This document shows, in pieces, positions 17,502 through 26,577 of a DNA stretch of 64,000 nt. The number at the start of each line of letters is the position of its first letter. Position 1 is the first letter of the stretch. The position numbers were made by a program, and so were the translations under genes. The notes under the pieces are model-generated. The model was not told where the DNA came from. It was given only the letters and a program-made list of their open reading frames with translations, and did no database searches. Source of the stretch: Allobranchiibius sp. CTAmp26 (GTDB taxonomy: Bacteria; Actinomycetota; Actinomycetes; Actinomycetales; Dermatophilaceae); contig NZ_JAGEKR010000001.1 in assembly GCF_017565405.1 (NCBI RefSeq), positions 62,001-126,000 on the forward strand. Direction: 5' to 3'.

Positions 17502-18383
17502 TCACGTGAGTCCGCGAATGACCTCCACCGTCCGGACCAGATGCGGCTCACCGCGCTCGGCCCGATGCGCCAGGGCGAGGTCGACGGTCGCGACGGGACG
17601 CACGAGCCGGCGGTAGACGACACCCTCGAGCGCCAGCGCGGTGACGGGCTCGGGGACGACGGCGACCCCGAGCCCACCCGCGACGAGGGTGATCAACGTG
17701 GAGGTCTCGCCCACCTCGTGGCGGATGTGCGGCTCGACGTGCGCGTCGCGGAAGAGCCGCAGGACCACGTCGTACATCACCGAGCGCCGGCCGGCGGAGT
17801 GCACGATGAGCGGGGCGTCCTGCAGGTCGCCCACCCGGACCTGCGCTCGCTGCGCCAGCGGGCTCTCGGCAGGCACCGCGACGACCAGTCGGTCGCGTCG
17901 CAGTGACGTCACCGCCAGGGCCGGGTCGCTCACGGGCGGGCGCAGCAGAGCGATATCGATGTCCCCGGCGCGCAGTGCGCGTACCTGGTCCGGCACCAGC
18001 ATCTCCCCGCGGAACGAGAAGTCGACTCCGGGCAACTCCACCGCGAGCCGGCGCGACAGCGCGGGGAGCAGGCTGTAGGTCACCGATCCCACGCAGCCGA
18101 TGGTCAGGTGACCGACGGCACCGGCGGCGACGCGGCGCGCCAGGTGCCCGGCGTCCTCGATCCCGGCGAGGATGGCACGGGCCTGTGTCAGGTAGGCGGC
18201 GCCGGCATCGGACAGCTCGACGCGACGTGTGGTCCGGTGCAGCAGTTCGACGCCGAGCTCGTCCTCGAGCCGCCGGATCGCCTGGGACAACGGCGGCTGT
18301 GCCATGTGCAGCCGGACGGCCGCGCGGCCGAAGTGGCGCTCCTCGGCCACGGCGACGAAGTAGCGCAGTTGCCGCAACTCCAT
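17502..18383 (-). CDS. LysR-type transcriptional regulator, probable activator of the pca genes
   Basis: A 293-residue LysR regulator. The N-terminal winged helix reads MELRQLRYFVAVAEERHFGRAA with the recognition stretch QPPLSQAIRRLEDELGVELL. A periplasmic-binding-like effector domain follows from about residue 90. The ATG at 18383 is preferred over the TTG two codons earlier because GAGG lies 8 bases upstream of it. It diverges from pcaFIJ across 78 bp, the classic LysR arrangement, so control by a beta-ketoadipate pathway intermediate is likely. Confidence 0.9.
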   Translation of the reverse strand: MELRQLRYFVAVAEERHFGRAAVRLHMAQPPLSQAIRRLEDELGVELLHRTTRRVELSDAGAAYLTQARAILAGIEDAGHLARRVAAGAVGHLTIGCVGSVTYSLLPALSRRLAVELPGVDFSFRGEMLVPDQVRALRAGDIDIALLRPPVSDPALAVTSLRRDRLVVAVPAESPLAQRAQVRVGDLQDAPLIVHSAGRRSVMYDVVLRLFRDAHVEPHIRHEVGETSTLITLVAGGLGVAVVPEPVTALALEGVVYRRLVRPVATVDLALAHRAERGEPHLVRTVEVIRGLT

Positions 18384-18398
18384 CGTCAAGACCTCGCA

Positions 18399-18428
18399 GA
18401 TATCAATACAGGTAGATACAGATATTTC
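18399..18428. promoter_or_regulatory. AT-rich LysR-type operator between the regulator and pcaF
   Basis: The divergent gap contains AGATATC at 18399, a central run with two ATACAG copies, and AGATATT ending near 18427. ATATC and GATAT form an interrupted dyad within an island far richer in A and T than its surroundings. Position and symmetry suit LysR binding; the exact T-N11-A boundary is not certain. Confidence 0.5.
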
Positions 18429-18461
18429 ACACTATCAACGTCACGGCTTACGGTGGCCCTC

Positions 18462-19655
18462 ATGGATGCCTTCCTCTACTCCGCCGTCCGTACGCCGTTC
18501 GGTCGCTTCAACGGAGCCCTCGCCGGGGCACGACCCGACGACCTATCCGCCCGCGTCATCGAGGCGCTGCTCGCGAAGGCACCGGGCCTGGACGGGGCCG
18601 CGGTCGACGAGGTCATCTGGGGCAACGCCAACGGCGCGGGCGAGGAGAACCGCAACGTGGGTCGGATGGCAGCCCTGCTGGCCGGGCTGCCGACCTCGGT
18701 GCCCGGCACCACGGTCAACCGGCTGTGCGGATCGAGCCTGGATGCCGCGATGGGCGGCTCGCGCGCCATCGAGACGGGTGACGCGGACGTCGTGGTGGTC
18801 GGCGGGGTGGAGTCGATGACACGTGCGCCGTGGGTCCTGCCGAAACCCGCCAAGGGCTTCCCGGCACGCGATGTCACAGCGGTGTCCACCACGCTCGGCT
18901 GGCGACTGACCAACCCGAAGATGCCGAAGGAGTGGACGGCGTCCCTGGGCGAGTGCAACGAGCAGCTGCAGGAGAAGCACGGCGTGAGCCGCGAGCGCCA
19001 GGACGAATTCGCCGTGCGCTCACACCAACTGGCGGCGGCCGCCTGGGACGACGGGTTCTACGACGACCTGGTCGCACCGGTCGACGGGCTCAGCCGCGAC
19101 GAGGGCATCCGCGCCGACTCCACCGTGGACAAGCTCGCCGGGCTCACCCCTGCCTTCCGCCCGGACGGCACCATCACCGCGGGCAACGCCTCGCCCCTGT
19201 CCGACGGTGCGTCGGCCGCGCTCCTCGGGTCCGGTGCCGCCGCCGAGCACATCGGGCTCCAGCCGATCGCGCGGATCGCGGGGCGCGGGACGTTCGCACT
19301 CGACCCGCAGGCGTTCGGGTACGCGCCCGTCGAGGCCGCGAACCGGGCACTGCAGCGCGCGGGCATCGGGTGGGACCGGGTCGGCGCCGTCGAGCTGAAC
19401 GAGGCCTTCGCGGTGCAGTCGCTGGTCTGCGTGGACGCCTGGCTCGCCCAGGGTCTGAAGGACCCGTCGCTGGTCAACACCCGCGGTGGAGCGATCGCGA
19501 TCGGCCACCCTCTCGGCGCCAGCGGGGGCCGGGTCCTCGCGACCCTGTCCAAGGTGCTGCGCGAGCGTGGGGAGCGCTACGGCGTCGCCGCGGTCTGCAT
19601 CGGCGTCGGGCAGGGCCTGGCCGTGGTGCTGGAGAACCTCGAGGTGGCCGGATGA
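18462..19655 (+). CDS. pcaF: Beta-ketoadipyl-CoA thiolase (acetyl-CoA acyltransferase)
   Basis: A 397-residue thiolase cleaving 3-oxoadipyl-CoA to succinyl-CoA and acetyl-CoA. Catalytic residues are visible: acyl-accepting Cys89 in NRLCGSS, His in GGAIAIGHPLGASGG, and the second Cys in VCIGVGQG. The start MDAFLYSAVRTPFGRFNG is typical of PcaF/PaaJ proteins. It overlaps pcaI by 4 bp. The neighbouring CoA-transferase subunits make the beta-ketoadipate assignment stronger than generic acetyl-CoA acetyltransferase. Confidence 0.9.
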   Translation: MDAFLYSAVRTPFGRFNGALAGARPDDLSARVIEALLAKAPGLDGAAVDEVIWGNANGAGEENRNVGRMAALLAGLPTSVPGTTVNRLCGSSLDAAMGGSRAIETGDADVVVVGGVESMTRAPWVLPKPAKGFPARDVTAVSTTLGWRLTNPKMPKEWTASLGECNEQLQEKHGVSRERQDEFAVRSHQLAAAAWDDGFYDDLVAPVDGLSRDEGIRADSTVDKLAGLTPAFRPDGTITAGNASPLSDGASAALLGSGAAAEHIGLQPIARIAGRGTFALDPQAFGYAPVEAANRALQRAGIGWDRVGAVELNEAFAVQSLVCVDAWLAQGLKDPSLVNTRGGAIAIGHPLGASGGRVLATLSKVLRERGERYGVAAVCIGVGQGLAVVLENLEVAG

Positions 19656-20347
19656 GCCAGGTCCAGCACCTCGACAGCGTCGACGAGGCGGTCGCCGGCA
19701 TCGAGGACGGCAGCACCGTGCTGGTCGGCGGATTCGGCCTGGCCGGAATGCCGTTCGACCTGATCGACGGTCTGATCCGGCAAGGCGCCACCGACCTGAC
19801 CATCGTCTGCAACAACGCGGGCAACGGCGAGGTCGGTCTGGCGGCGCTGCTGCAGGCCGGTCGTGTCCGGAAGGTGATCTGCTCCTTCCCCCGGCAGTCC
19901 GACTCCTACGTCTTCGACGCGCTCTACCGCGCCGGCCGCGTCGAACTCGAGGTCGTCCCCCAGGGCAACCTCGCCGAGCGGATGCGGGCCGCCGGTGCCG
20001 GCATCGGCGGGTTCTACTCCCCCACCGCTGTCGGCACGATGCTCGCTGAGGGCAAGGAGACCCGCACGATCGACGGGCGCGACTATCTGCTGGAGTTGCC
20101 GATCCGGGGCGACGTGGCACTCGTCAGCGCGCACCGCGCCGATCGGATGGGCAACCTGGTCTACCGCAAGACCGCCCGCAATTTCGGCCCGGTCATGGCC
20201 ACTGCGGCCGAGACGACCATCGTGCAGGTGCACGAGGTCGTACCCACCGGGGAACTCGACCCGGAGGCCGTCGTGACCCCCGGCATCTTCGTGGACCGCG
20301 TCGTCCGCGTCGCGCCCCGCCACTACACCGTGCAGGGAGCCCGCTGA
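19652..20347 (+). CDS. pcaI: 3-oxoadipate CoA-transferase subunit A
   Basis: A 231-residue alpha subunit of a family I CoA-transferase. It has the glycine-rich CoA loop GGFGLAGMPFDLIDGL near 25-40, the segment NNAGNGEVG, and the family pattern GGFYSPTAVGT. With the beta subunit it moves CoA from succinyl-CoA to 3-oxoadipate. ATGA overlap with pcaF and a 1-base overlap with pcaJ show a coupled three-gene operon. Acetoacetate CoA-transferase is the alternative, less likely beside pcaF. Confidence 0.88.
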   Translation: MSQVQHLDSVDEAVAGIEDGSTVLVGGFGLAGMPFDLIDGLIRQGATDLTIVCNNAGNGEVGLAALLQAGRVRKVICSFPRQSDSYVFDALYRAGRVELEVVPQGNLAERMRAAGAGIGGFYSPTAVGTMLAEGKETRTIDGRDYLLELPIRGDVALVSAHRADRMGNLVYRKTARNFGPVMATAAETTIVQVHEVVPTGELDPEAVVTPGIFVDRVVRVAPRHYTVQGAR

Positions 20348-20979
20348 TGGCACTGAACCCCGACGAGCTCGCCGCCATCATCGCCGGCGACATCCCGCCG
20401 TACTCCTACGTCAACCTCGGCATCGGCCGGCCGACGCGGGTGGCCGACCACCTGACGCCGGGATCGGGGGTCGTGCTGCACACCGAGAACGGCATGCTCA
20501 ACATGGGCCCGGCCGCCACCGGCGAGCAGGTCGACACCGACCTGACCAACGCCGGCAAGCAGCCAGTGACCGAGTTGCCCGGAGCGTCGTACTTTCACCA
20601 CGCGGACTCGTTCATGATGATGCGCGGAGGCCACCTGGACGTCTGCGTGCTCGGGGCGTTCCAGGTCGCCGCCAACGGCGACCTGGCCAACTGGCACACC
20701 GGCGAGGCGGACGCCATCCCCGCCGTCGGCGGGGCCATGGACCTCGCCATCGGCGCCCGTCAGGTCTTCGTGCTCATGTCGCTCTTCGACAAGCAGGGTC
20801 GCCCCAAGCTCGTGCCCGAGTGCACGCAACCGCTGACCGGTCTCGCCTGCGTCAGCCGGGTCTACACCGAGCTCGCGGTCTTCGACGTGGGGCCGGGCGG
20901 CGCCGTCGTCCGGGACACCTTCGGGATCACCGTCGACGGATTGCGCGAGCGGCTCGACGTGCCCCTCAGCGTGCTCTGA
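20347..20979 (+). CDS. pcaJ: 3-oxoadipate CoA-transferase subunit B
   Basis: A 210-residue beta subunit. The catalytic glutamate that forms the CoA thioester is Glu47 in HTENGMLNMGP, followed by PGASYFHHADSF and the GGHLDVCVLGAFQV strand. Length and motif order match PcaJ/ScoB. It is the last gene of pcaFIJ; the next plus-strand gene starts 96 bp later. The upper pathway genes (pcaGHBDC) are not in this window. Confidence 0.9.
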   Translation: MALNPDELAAIIAGDIPPYSYVNLGIGRPTRVADHLTPGSGVVLHTENGMLNMGPAATGEQVDTDLTNAGKQPVTELPGASYFHHADSFMMMRGGHLDVCVLGAFQVAANGDLANWHTGEADAIPAVGGAMDLAIGARQVFVLMSLFDKQGRPKLVPECTQPLTGLACVSRVYTELAVFDVGPGGAVVRDTFGITVDGLRERLDVPLSVL

Positions 20980-21075
20980 GGATCCGGGCGGCGACCACTG
21001 CTGACCTCTCGTGCCCGGCGGTGTGAGAATTAACGCTGATGCCACACGACCGTCGGTGGCGACCGATCTGCGAGG

Positions 21076-21876
21076 GTGGCGAGAACCGTGACGACACAAG
21101 GGTTGTCGCAGCGACGCGACCAGGTGCGCGAAGAGGTGCTGCGGGCCGGTTACGTGCGGGTCGAGGATCTCGCTCAGACCCACGGCGTCAGCCTGATGAC
21201 GATGCACCGCGATCTGGACCAACTGCAGGAAGAGGGGTGGATCACCAAGATCCGCGGCGCCGCCACCGCCAACCCCACGGCCCTGCGCGACGCGGGCGTG
21301 ACCGAGCGCAGCCTGTCGATGAGCGCCGAGAAGGCCGCCATCGTGCGCGAGGCCGGCCGGCTGCTCGGTCGGGGGCAGACCATCTTCCTGGACGACAGCA
21401 CCACGGCCGTCGGACTGGTCCCGCTGCTCACCGCGCATGTGCCCATCACCCTTGCGACCAACTTTGTGCCCGCGATGGCGATGCTCAGTCCGTCGGCCGG
21501 TGTCGAGGCCAAGCTGCTCGGTGGCGCGTACGACCCGCGTCTGCAGTCGTGTTCCGGTCTGCAGACGATCGATGCGATCGACGCCCTGCAGGCCGACCTG
21601 CTGTTCATGTCCCCGACGGGGATCACCGGCGGCCGCTGCGTGCACCGCTCCGAGGCGACGGTCATGGTCCGGCGTGCGCTCCTGGCGCGCAGCCTGCGCA
21701 AGGTGCTGCTGGTCGATCACGCCAAGTTCGGTCGGCCGGCCACCCACGTGCTCTGCGGCATCGAGGCGTTCGACACGATCATCACCGACGACCGGGTCGC
21801 GGCCGAGGATCTGCAGTTGCTGCGGGACCGCTGCGCGGATGTGCGAGTGGCTTCCACAGACGTGGATTCGACCTGA
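21076..21876 (+). CDS. DeoR-family transcriptional regulator of the adjacent sugar operon
   Basis: A 266-residue DeoR repressor. The winged helix is at about 12-65 (RVEDLAQTHGVSLMTMHRDLDQL). A sugar-phosphate sensing domain follows with GQTIFLDDSTTAVGL near 97-111 and LVDHAKFGRPATHV near the end. GTG at 21076 or a second GTG at 21088 could start it. It converges on the FGGY kinase gene with a 25-bp gap. DeoR proteins beside kinases usually respond to the phosphorylated sugar, so it most likely represses the operon running from 29902 to 21902. Confidence 0.88.
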   Translation: MARTVTTQGLSQRRDQVREEVLRAGYVRVEDLAQTHGVSLMTMHRDLDQLQEEGWITKIRGAATANPTALRDAGVTERSLSMSAEKAAIVREAGRLLGRGQTIFLDDSTTAVGLVPLLTAHVPITLATNFVPAMAMLSPSAGVEAKLLGGAYDPRLQSCSGLQTIDAIDALQADLLFMSPTGITGGRCVHRSEATVMVRRALLARSLRKVLLVDHAKFGRPATHVLCGIEAFDTIITDDRVAAEDLQLLRDRCADVRVASTDVDST

Positions 21877-21901
21877 CCGCAGGGGCGTTCGCGGAGAACG
21901 C

Positions 21902-23350
21902 TCAGCCGAAGAGCCTGCTGCGCACCTGCAGGAACTCTTCGTAGCGGTCGGCCAGCACCTTGCTGCGCTCAGGGTCCGGTTCGAGCACCTGGCGCGGTCG
22001 CACGGCCGTGGACACGGCGTCGTGCAACGAGTCGAACATCCCGATCTCGTACGCGCCCACGAGTGCCGCTCCGCGCGCGCCGATCTCCTCCACGTCCGGC
22101 AGCGTCACCGGCACCCCGACGGCGTCCGCGATGACCTGGCACCAACTCACGCTGCGCGCCCCGCCGCCCGAGATCGCGACCATGGTGGCCGATCCCGCGC
22201 TGGCGACACAGTCCTTCACCGCCATGCTCAGCCCGTCGACGATCCCGGCGGCGACCTCCTCGCGGGTGTGGCTCACATCCAGGCCCAGGATCGCCCCGCG
22301 TGCGCGGGGGTCCAGGAAGGGGCTGCGCTCCCCCGCCGTGGAGAAGTACGGCAGCACCATCGGCGCGCGACTGCGGTCCGAGCGGTCCGCGAGCCGGATC
22401 ACGTCGCCCGGTTGTTCCAGCCCGAACAGCCTCTGACACCAACCGATCACCTCGGTGCCGACCATCGTGGGATAGGTCAGCAGCCAGCCGCCCTCCTCTG
22501 CCGCGGGCAGCGACATGCCGTTTCCAGGACGGTCCAGCCGGGGGTCGTCCGAGACGAGCCCGTTGCACAGGGTGGTGCCGAGGATCGCGAACGCGTCGCC
22601 CGGGCGGTGCGCTCCGCTGCCGGTGGCCATCGACGCGACGTCGTACGGCGCGACGACCACCGGGGTGCCCTCCGCCAGCCCGATCTCCCGGGCGACGTCG
22701 CCAAGCAGCGGCGCCACCCGGTCCTTTCCGCGGACGGCCTCCGGGAGGAGGCGGCGCAGCTCGGAGATTCCGTACAGGTCGAGGATGCGGTCGTCGTACC
22801 GACGTCTCCTGGTGTCGAAGAACGGGTTCGCGGCTTCGCTGTCGTCGACCGCCCGTCGACCCGTGAGCTTGAAGTAGGCCCACCCGCCGCAGCTGAGCAA
22901 CGTCGCGGCCCGTTCGATGACCTCCGGTGAGTTCTCCTGCAACCAGCGCAACTGCGACGACGCGACACCGGCGAATCCGAAGCACCCGTTGATGTCGAAG
23001 GCCCGCTGCAGGGTGCCGTCCGCCTCCCAGGCGTCCACGAGGGAGGTGGCGCGGGCGTCGTTCCACAGCAGGGCCTGGCCGGCGGGGTTGCCGTCGGCAT
23101 CGACCAGCCAGCAGCCGTCGCCCTGTGCAGTGACGGCGACCAGCTCGATGCCGTCCGGCGACCGGTCGACGACCGTGCGCACCACGCGGACCAGGCCGGC
23201 CCACACGTCGCCCATGTCCTGCTCGGAGTGCCCAGCTGCCGGGCGGCTGACGACGGCGTCCTCGGCGCAGCTGTCGGCCTCCGTCCAGTCCGCGTCGTAC
23301 CGGACGGCCTTGATCCGGGAGGTGCCCAGATCGACCCCGATCACGCTCAT
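21902..23350 (-). CDS. FGGY-family carbohydrate kinase (distal kinase)
   Basis: A 482-residue sugar or polyol kinase. The N-terminal phosphate-binding motif VIGVDLGTSRIKAVRYD is at 3-19. The catalytic-region segment is WNDARATSLVDAW near 96. The ATPase-domain loops AILGTTLCNG and AISGGGARSVSW lie near 253 and 394. It is the last gene of the operon and overlaps the dehydrogenase stop by 4 bp. It is clearly different from the other FGGY kinase at the operon start. The substrate cannot be read from sequence. Confidence 0.88.
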   Translation of the reverse strand: MSVIGVDLGTSRIKAVRYDADWTEADSCAEDAVVSRPAAGHSEQDMGDVWAGLVRVVRTVVDRSPDGIELVAVTAQGDGCWLVDADGNPAGQALLWNDARATSLVDAWEADGTLQRAFDINGCFGFAGVASSQLRWLQENSPEVIERAATLLSCGGWAYFKLTGRRAVDDSEAANPFFDTRRRRYDDRILDLYGISELRRLLPEAVRGKDRVAPLLGDVAREIGLAEGTPVVVAPYDVASMATGSGAHRPGDAFAILGTTLCNGLVSDDPRLDRPGNGMSLPAAEEGGWLLTYPTMVGTEVIGWCQRLFGLEQPGDVIRLADRSDRSRAPMVLPYFSTAGERSPFLDPRARGAILGLDVSHTREEVAAGIVDGLSMAVKDCVASAGSATMVAISGGGARSVSWCQVIADAVGVPVTLPDVEEIGARGAALVGAYEIGMFDSLHDAVSTAVRPRQVLEPDPERSKVLADRYEEFLQVRSRLFG

Positions 23351-24378
23351 GACCTCTCCTTCAGCACATCCGGATTCGCGCAGTGATCGAGTCGGCCGCC
23401 GTGCAGGTAGCTCGCGACATCGCGCACCACGCGCTGCACCGACTCCGAGCTGACCTGTCGGGAGGCACCCGCGAGGTGCGGCGTTCCGACGACATCGGGA
23501 CGACGGACGAGCGGGTTGTCCGGCCCCGGGGGCTCGGGGTCGAACACGTCGAGCGCCGCGCCGCTCAGCTGCCCGGACTCCAACGCATCCAACAGGGCCG
23601 CCTCGTCCACGATCTCCCCACGGGCCGTGTTGACGAAGTATGCGCCCCGCTTCATGGCGCCGAAGGCCCTGCTGTCGAACGACTTCCGTGTCTCGTCGGT
23701 GAGCCGTGAGTGCACGCTGACGATGTCGCTCACCGCCAGCACCGCCCGCATCGAGTCGAACAACTCGATCCCCCCAGCGGTGTCCACGTGCGGGTCGTAC
23801 GCGACGACCCGCGCGCCGAACGCGTCCAGCAGTTGCGCGACCCGCCGACCGACGGCGCCGACGCCGATCAGCCCGACCGTGCAGGCCCGCAACTCCGGAC
23901 CCGCCGTATCGAAGCGGAACGCACGGGGACTCCAGCGCCCGTCGGCAAGCTCCGCCGACCCGCGCACGACGCCGCGCGGCATCGTGATCATCACCCCGAT
24001 CACGAACTCGGCGACCGCGCCGAGATTGCGCCCCGGCAGGTAGACCACCGGGACGTGGTGCGCGGTGGCCGCGGCCAGGTCGACGTTGACCGGGCCACCG
24101 CGAGTTATCCCCACCACCTTCAGCCGGTCCGCACGCCCCAGCACGGTGGCGGTGACCGGACCGAGGTGGGTGAGCAGGACGTCCGCGCCGGGCATGAGTT
24201 CGGCGATCTCATCCACCGATCCGGAGGACTCCTTGACCCCTTCGACCGCGCCGTACGCCTCGTCGGGCCAGCGCGTGGCGTACTCGACGGTGTCGGTGTC
24301 CGGCCCGAACGCCTCCTTCGCCGCAGCGGCGAAGGAGGCGGCCGAGATGAACTGGTCGCCGATGCAGACCACCCGCAC
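23347..24378 (-). CDS. D-isomer-specific 2-hydroxyacid dehydrogenase
   Basis: A 343-residue NAD(P)-dependent enzyme of the phosphoglycerate/D-lactate dehydrogenase family. The Rossmann motif VGLIGVGAVGRRVA is near 168-181. The catalytic set is Arg in SVHSRLTDETR, Glu in the later segment, and His in VGTPHLAGAS near 297-306; NTARGEIVDE is the family signature. In this operon it could reduce or oxidise an acid formed from the sugar substrate. It starts 3 bp after the permease gene ends, so it is co-transcribed. Confidence 0.88.
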   Translation of the reverse strand: MRVVCIGDQFISAASFAAAAKEAFGPDTDTVEYATRWPDEAYGAVEGVKESSGSVDEIAELMPGADVLLTHLGPVTATVLGRADRLKVVGITRGGPVNVDLAAATAHHVPVVYLPGRNLGAVAEFVIGVMITMPRGVVRGSAELADGRWSPRAFRFDTAGPELRACTVGLIGVGAVGRRVAQLLDAFGARVVAYDPHVDTAGGIELFDSMRAVLAVSDIVSVHSRLTDETRKSFDSRAFGAMKRGAYFVNTARGEIVDEAALLDALESGQLSGAALDVFDPEPPGPDNPLVRRPDVVGTPHLAGASRQVSSESVQRVVRDVASYLHGGRLDHCANPDVLKERS

Positions 24379-24381
24379 GGA

Positions 24382-25635
24382 TCAGGCCGTCCCGTGCTGG
24401 ACGCGGGAGCGCCGGGCCAGGGAGTCGATCAGCACGGCGAGTGCCAGGACGGCGCCGGTGATCATGTAGCGGTACGCCGATGAGAGGTTGAGCAGTGTCA
24501 ACCCGTTGGAGATGGATTGGATGACCAGGATCCCCAGCAGGGCCGAGTACGCGCTGCCGCGACCACCGAACAGGCTCGTCCCGCCGATGACGGCGGCGGC
24601 GATCGCGTTCAGGTTGACGTCTCCGGTGCCGGCGCTCTGGCTGGACGACGCCAGCCGGGCGGCACTGAGCACGCCGCCGACCGCCGCGAACAGACCCGTC
24701 AGCACGAACGCCGAGGTGTAGATCATGTTCACGTTGATGCCGGCGCGACGCGCGGCCTCCTCGTTGCCGCCGACCGCGAACATGTGCCGGCCCCAGTTCG
24801 TCTTGGTCAGCGCATAGTTCGCCGCCACGATCATCAGCACGAAGATCGCGAACATCCACGGCACGCCGTTGTCCCGGTTGAGATACCACGCGGCGAGGAG
24901 CAGGACCACCAGCAGCGCGACGGCCCGGATGACGACGTTCGCCGGAGAGCTGGCGGACAGGTTCGCGGCCCTGCGGCGTCGGATGTTGAGGATCCCGGCG
25001 ACGAAGACGGCGACGGCTGCGAGCACCGCGACGATGTACGCGAGGATCGGCGTCAGGAACTGCTGCTGGCCGAAGGTGACCAGTCCCGATCCGTACGGCA
25101 GGTTGATCGAGCCCTGGGAGCCCAACAGCTGCAGCTGCACTCCGAGGAACGCGAGCAACCCGGCCAGGGTGATCACGAAGCTCGGCATGCCGAACCTGTT
25201 GCGGACCTGCGCGTAGGCGAAGCCGATCACCGCTCCCGACAACGCCGCTACGAGGATCGCCAGGATCGGGTTCCAGCCCTTGTTGACGTAGAGGACACCG
25301 AGCAGCGCCGAGGACAGGCCGCTCAGCGAGCCCACCGACAGGTCGATCTCGCCCAGGACCAGCACGAAGACGATGCCGAGCGCGATCATGCCCACGGCCG
25401 AGCTGTCGTAGATCAGGTTGACGAGGTTGCCGGAGGACAGGAAGAGCGAGTTCAACGCCTGGAAGACCACGGCGATGACGATCAGCCCGACCACGACCGG
25501 CAACGGGCCGAGGTCACCGGAACGGACCCGGTAGCCGAAATTGGTCAGCATGTCCCTCGGGCTCCCGCTGCCGACCTTGACCCTGGCGTCCTGCTGGTCG
25601 AGCGCCTTCGGGGGCGGAGTTGCCGTCTGTGCCAT
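24382..25635 (-). CDS. ABC transporter permease, ribose/xylose type
   Basis: A 417-residue inner-membrane permease of the RbsC/XylH family with about 10 hydrophobic helices. LGEIDLSVGSLSGLSSALLG near 104-123 is the family signature. GGNEEAARRAGINV is the cytoplasmic coupling loop that contacts the ATPase, and NLNAIAAAVIGGTSLFGGRG is the second conserved block. The ATG at 25635 overlaps the ATPase stop by one base. It completes the importer with the ATPase at 25635-26531 and the lipoprotein at 26578-27711. Confidence 0.92.
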   Translation of the reverse strand: MAQTATPPPKALDQQDARVKVGSGSPRDMLTNFGYRVRSGDLGPLPVVVGLIVIAVVFQALNSLFLSSGNLVNLIYDSSAVGMIALGIVFVLVLGEIDLSVGSLSGLSSALLGVLYVNKGWNPILAILVAALSGAVIGFAYAQVRNRFGMPSFVITLAGLLAFLGVQLQLLGSQGSINLPYGSGLVTFGQQQFLTPILAYIVAVLAAVAVFVAGILNIRRRRAANLSASSPANVVIRAVALLVVLLLAAWYLNRDNGVPWMFAIFVLMIVAANYALTKTNWGRHMFAVGGNEEAARRAGINVNMIYTSAFVLTGLFAAVGGVLSAARLASSSQSAGTGDVNLNAIAAAVIGGTSLFGGRGSAYSALLGILVIQSISNGLTLLNLSSAYRYMITGAVLALAVLIDSLARRSRVQHGTA

Positions 25636-26531
25636 CAGGAGTCCTCCTTCGACGAAGTGGGGGCGGCGTGCGCCCCCGCGGTGGGCGCCGCGGCGTCGTC
25701 CGCCGTGGCGTCGGTGGTGTCGCCGGCGTCGGCGCCACCGGAGCGGCGTGCCGACCGGCGCGTCACGACGTTGTCCGTGGCCCCGGTGATCGCGGCCACC
25801 AGATCGTGGTTGCTCGCGTCGGGTCCGAACTCGCCGTTGTTGCGCCCGAGCCGCAGGACGACGACGTTGTCGGCGACAGCGCGTACGTCCTCCATGTTGT
25901 GGCTGATCATCACGACCGCCAGCCCACGCGCCTTGACCCGCTCGATCAGATTGAGCACCTCGGCGGTCTGGGCCACGCCCAGCGCCGCGGTGGGCTCGTC
26001 GAGCATGATCAGCCGCGGGTTGACCAGAAGAGACCGCGCGATCGCGACGGTCTGCCGTTGACCACCGGACAACGAGGCGATGGGCACCCGCACGCTCGGG
26101 ATCCGGGCCGACAGCTCCCCGAGCAGTTCCCACGACCTGGTCTCCATCGTGACCTCGTCCAGGTGGCCGCCCTTGAGCTCACGCCCGAGGAAGAGATTGG
26201 CGACCACATCGAGGTTCTCGCACAGTGCCAAATCCTGGAAGACGGTCGCGATGCCAAGCTCCATCGCCTTGGACGGGCTGTCGATCGTCACCTGCTTCCC
26301 GTCGAAGAAGACCTCGCCCGACGTCGGTGCGTGCACCCCGGACAGGACCTTCACCAGGGTGGACTTGCCGGCTCCGTTGTCGCCCACGAGCGCGACGACC
26401 TGCCCGGCATGCACCTCGAGGTCGATGTCGGTGAGGGCCGACACCGCCCCGAAGGTCTTGCCCACCCCGCGCAGGCGCAGGACGGGTGTCCCCGACGGAG
26501 CCTGCGTCGTCTCCGTTGCAGTCGCAGTCAT
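25635..26531 (-). CDS. Sugar ABC transporter ATP-binding protein (single ATPase domain)
   Basis: A 298-residue ATPase. Walker A is GDNGAGKST near 49-57, the Q-loop VFQDLALCENL, the signature SLSGGQRQTVAIAR, Walker B RLIMLDEPTAALG, and the switch His in MISHNMEDV. Ribose-type importers often use a fused double ATPase; here there is one domain, so a homodimer is expected. The last 40 or so residues are an Ala/Asp/Thr-rich low-complexity tail. It lies between the binding protein and the permease genes. Confidence 0.93.
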   Translation of the reverse strand: MTATATETTQAPSGTPVLRLRGVGKTFGAVSALTDIDLEVHAGQVVALVGDNGAGKSTLVKVLSGVHAPTSGEVFFDGKQVTIDSPSKAMELGIATVFQDLALCENLDVVANLFLGRELKGGHLDEVTMETRSWELLGELSARIPSVRVPIASLSGGQRQTVAIARSLLVNPRLIMLDEPTAALGVAQTAEVLNLIERVKARGLAVVMISHNMEDVRAVADNVVVLRLGRNNGEFGPDASNHDLVAAITGATDNVVTRRSARRSGGADAGDTTDATADDAAAPTAGAHAAPTSSKEDS

Positions 26532-26577
26532 GCCGCGCCGCCCTTTCTCGGTACGTCTCGCATCACGACACCCACGA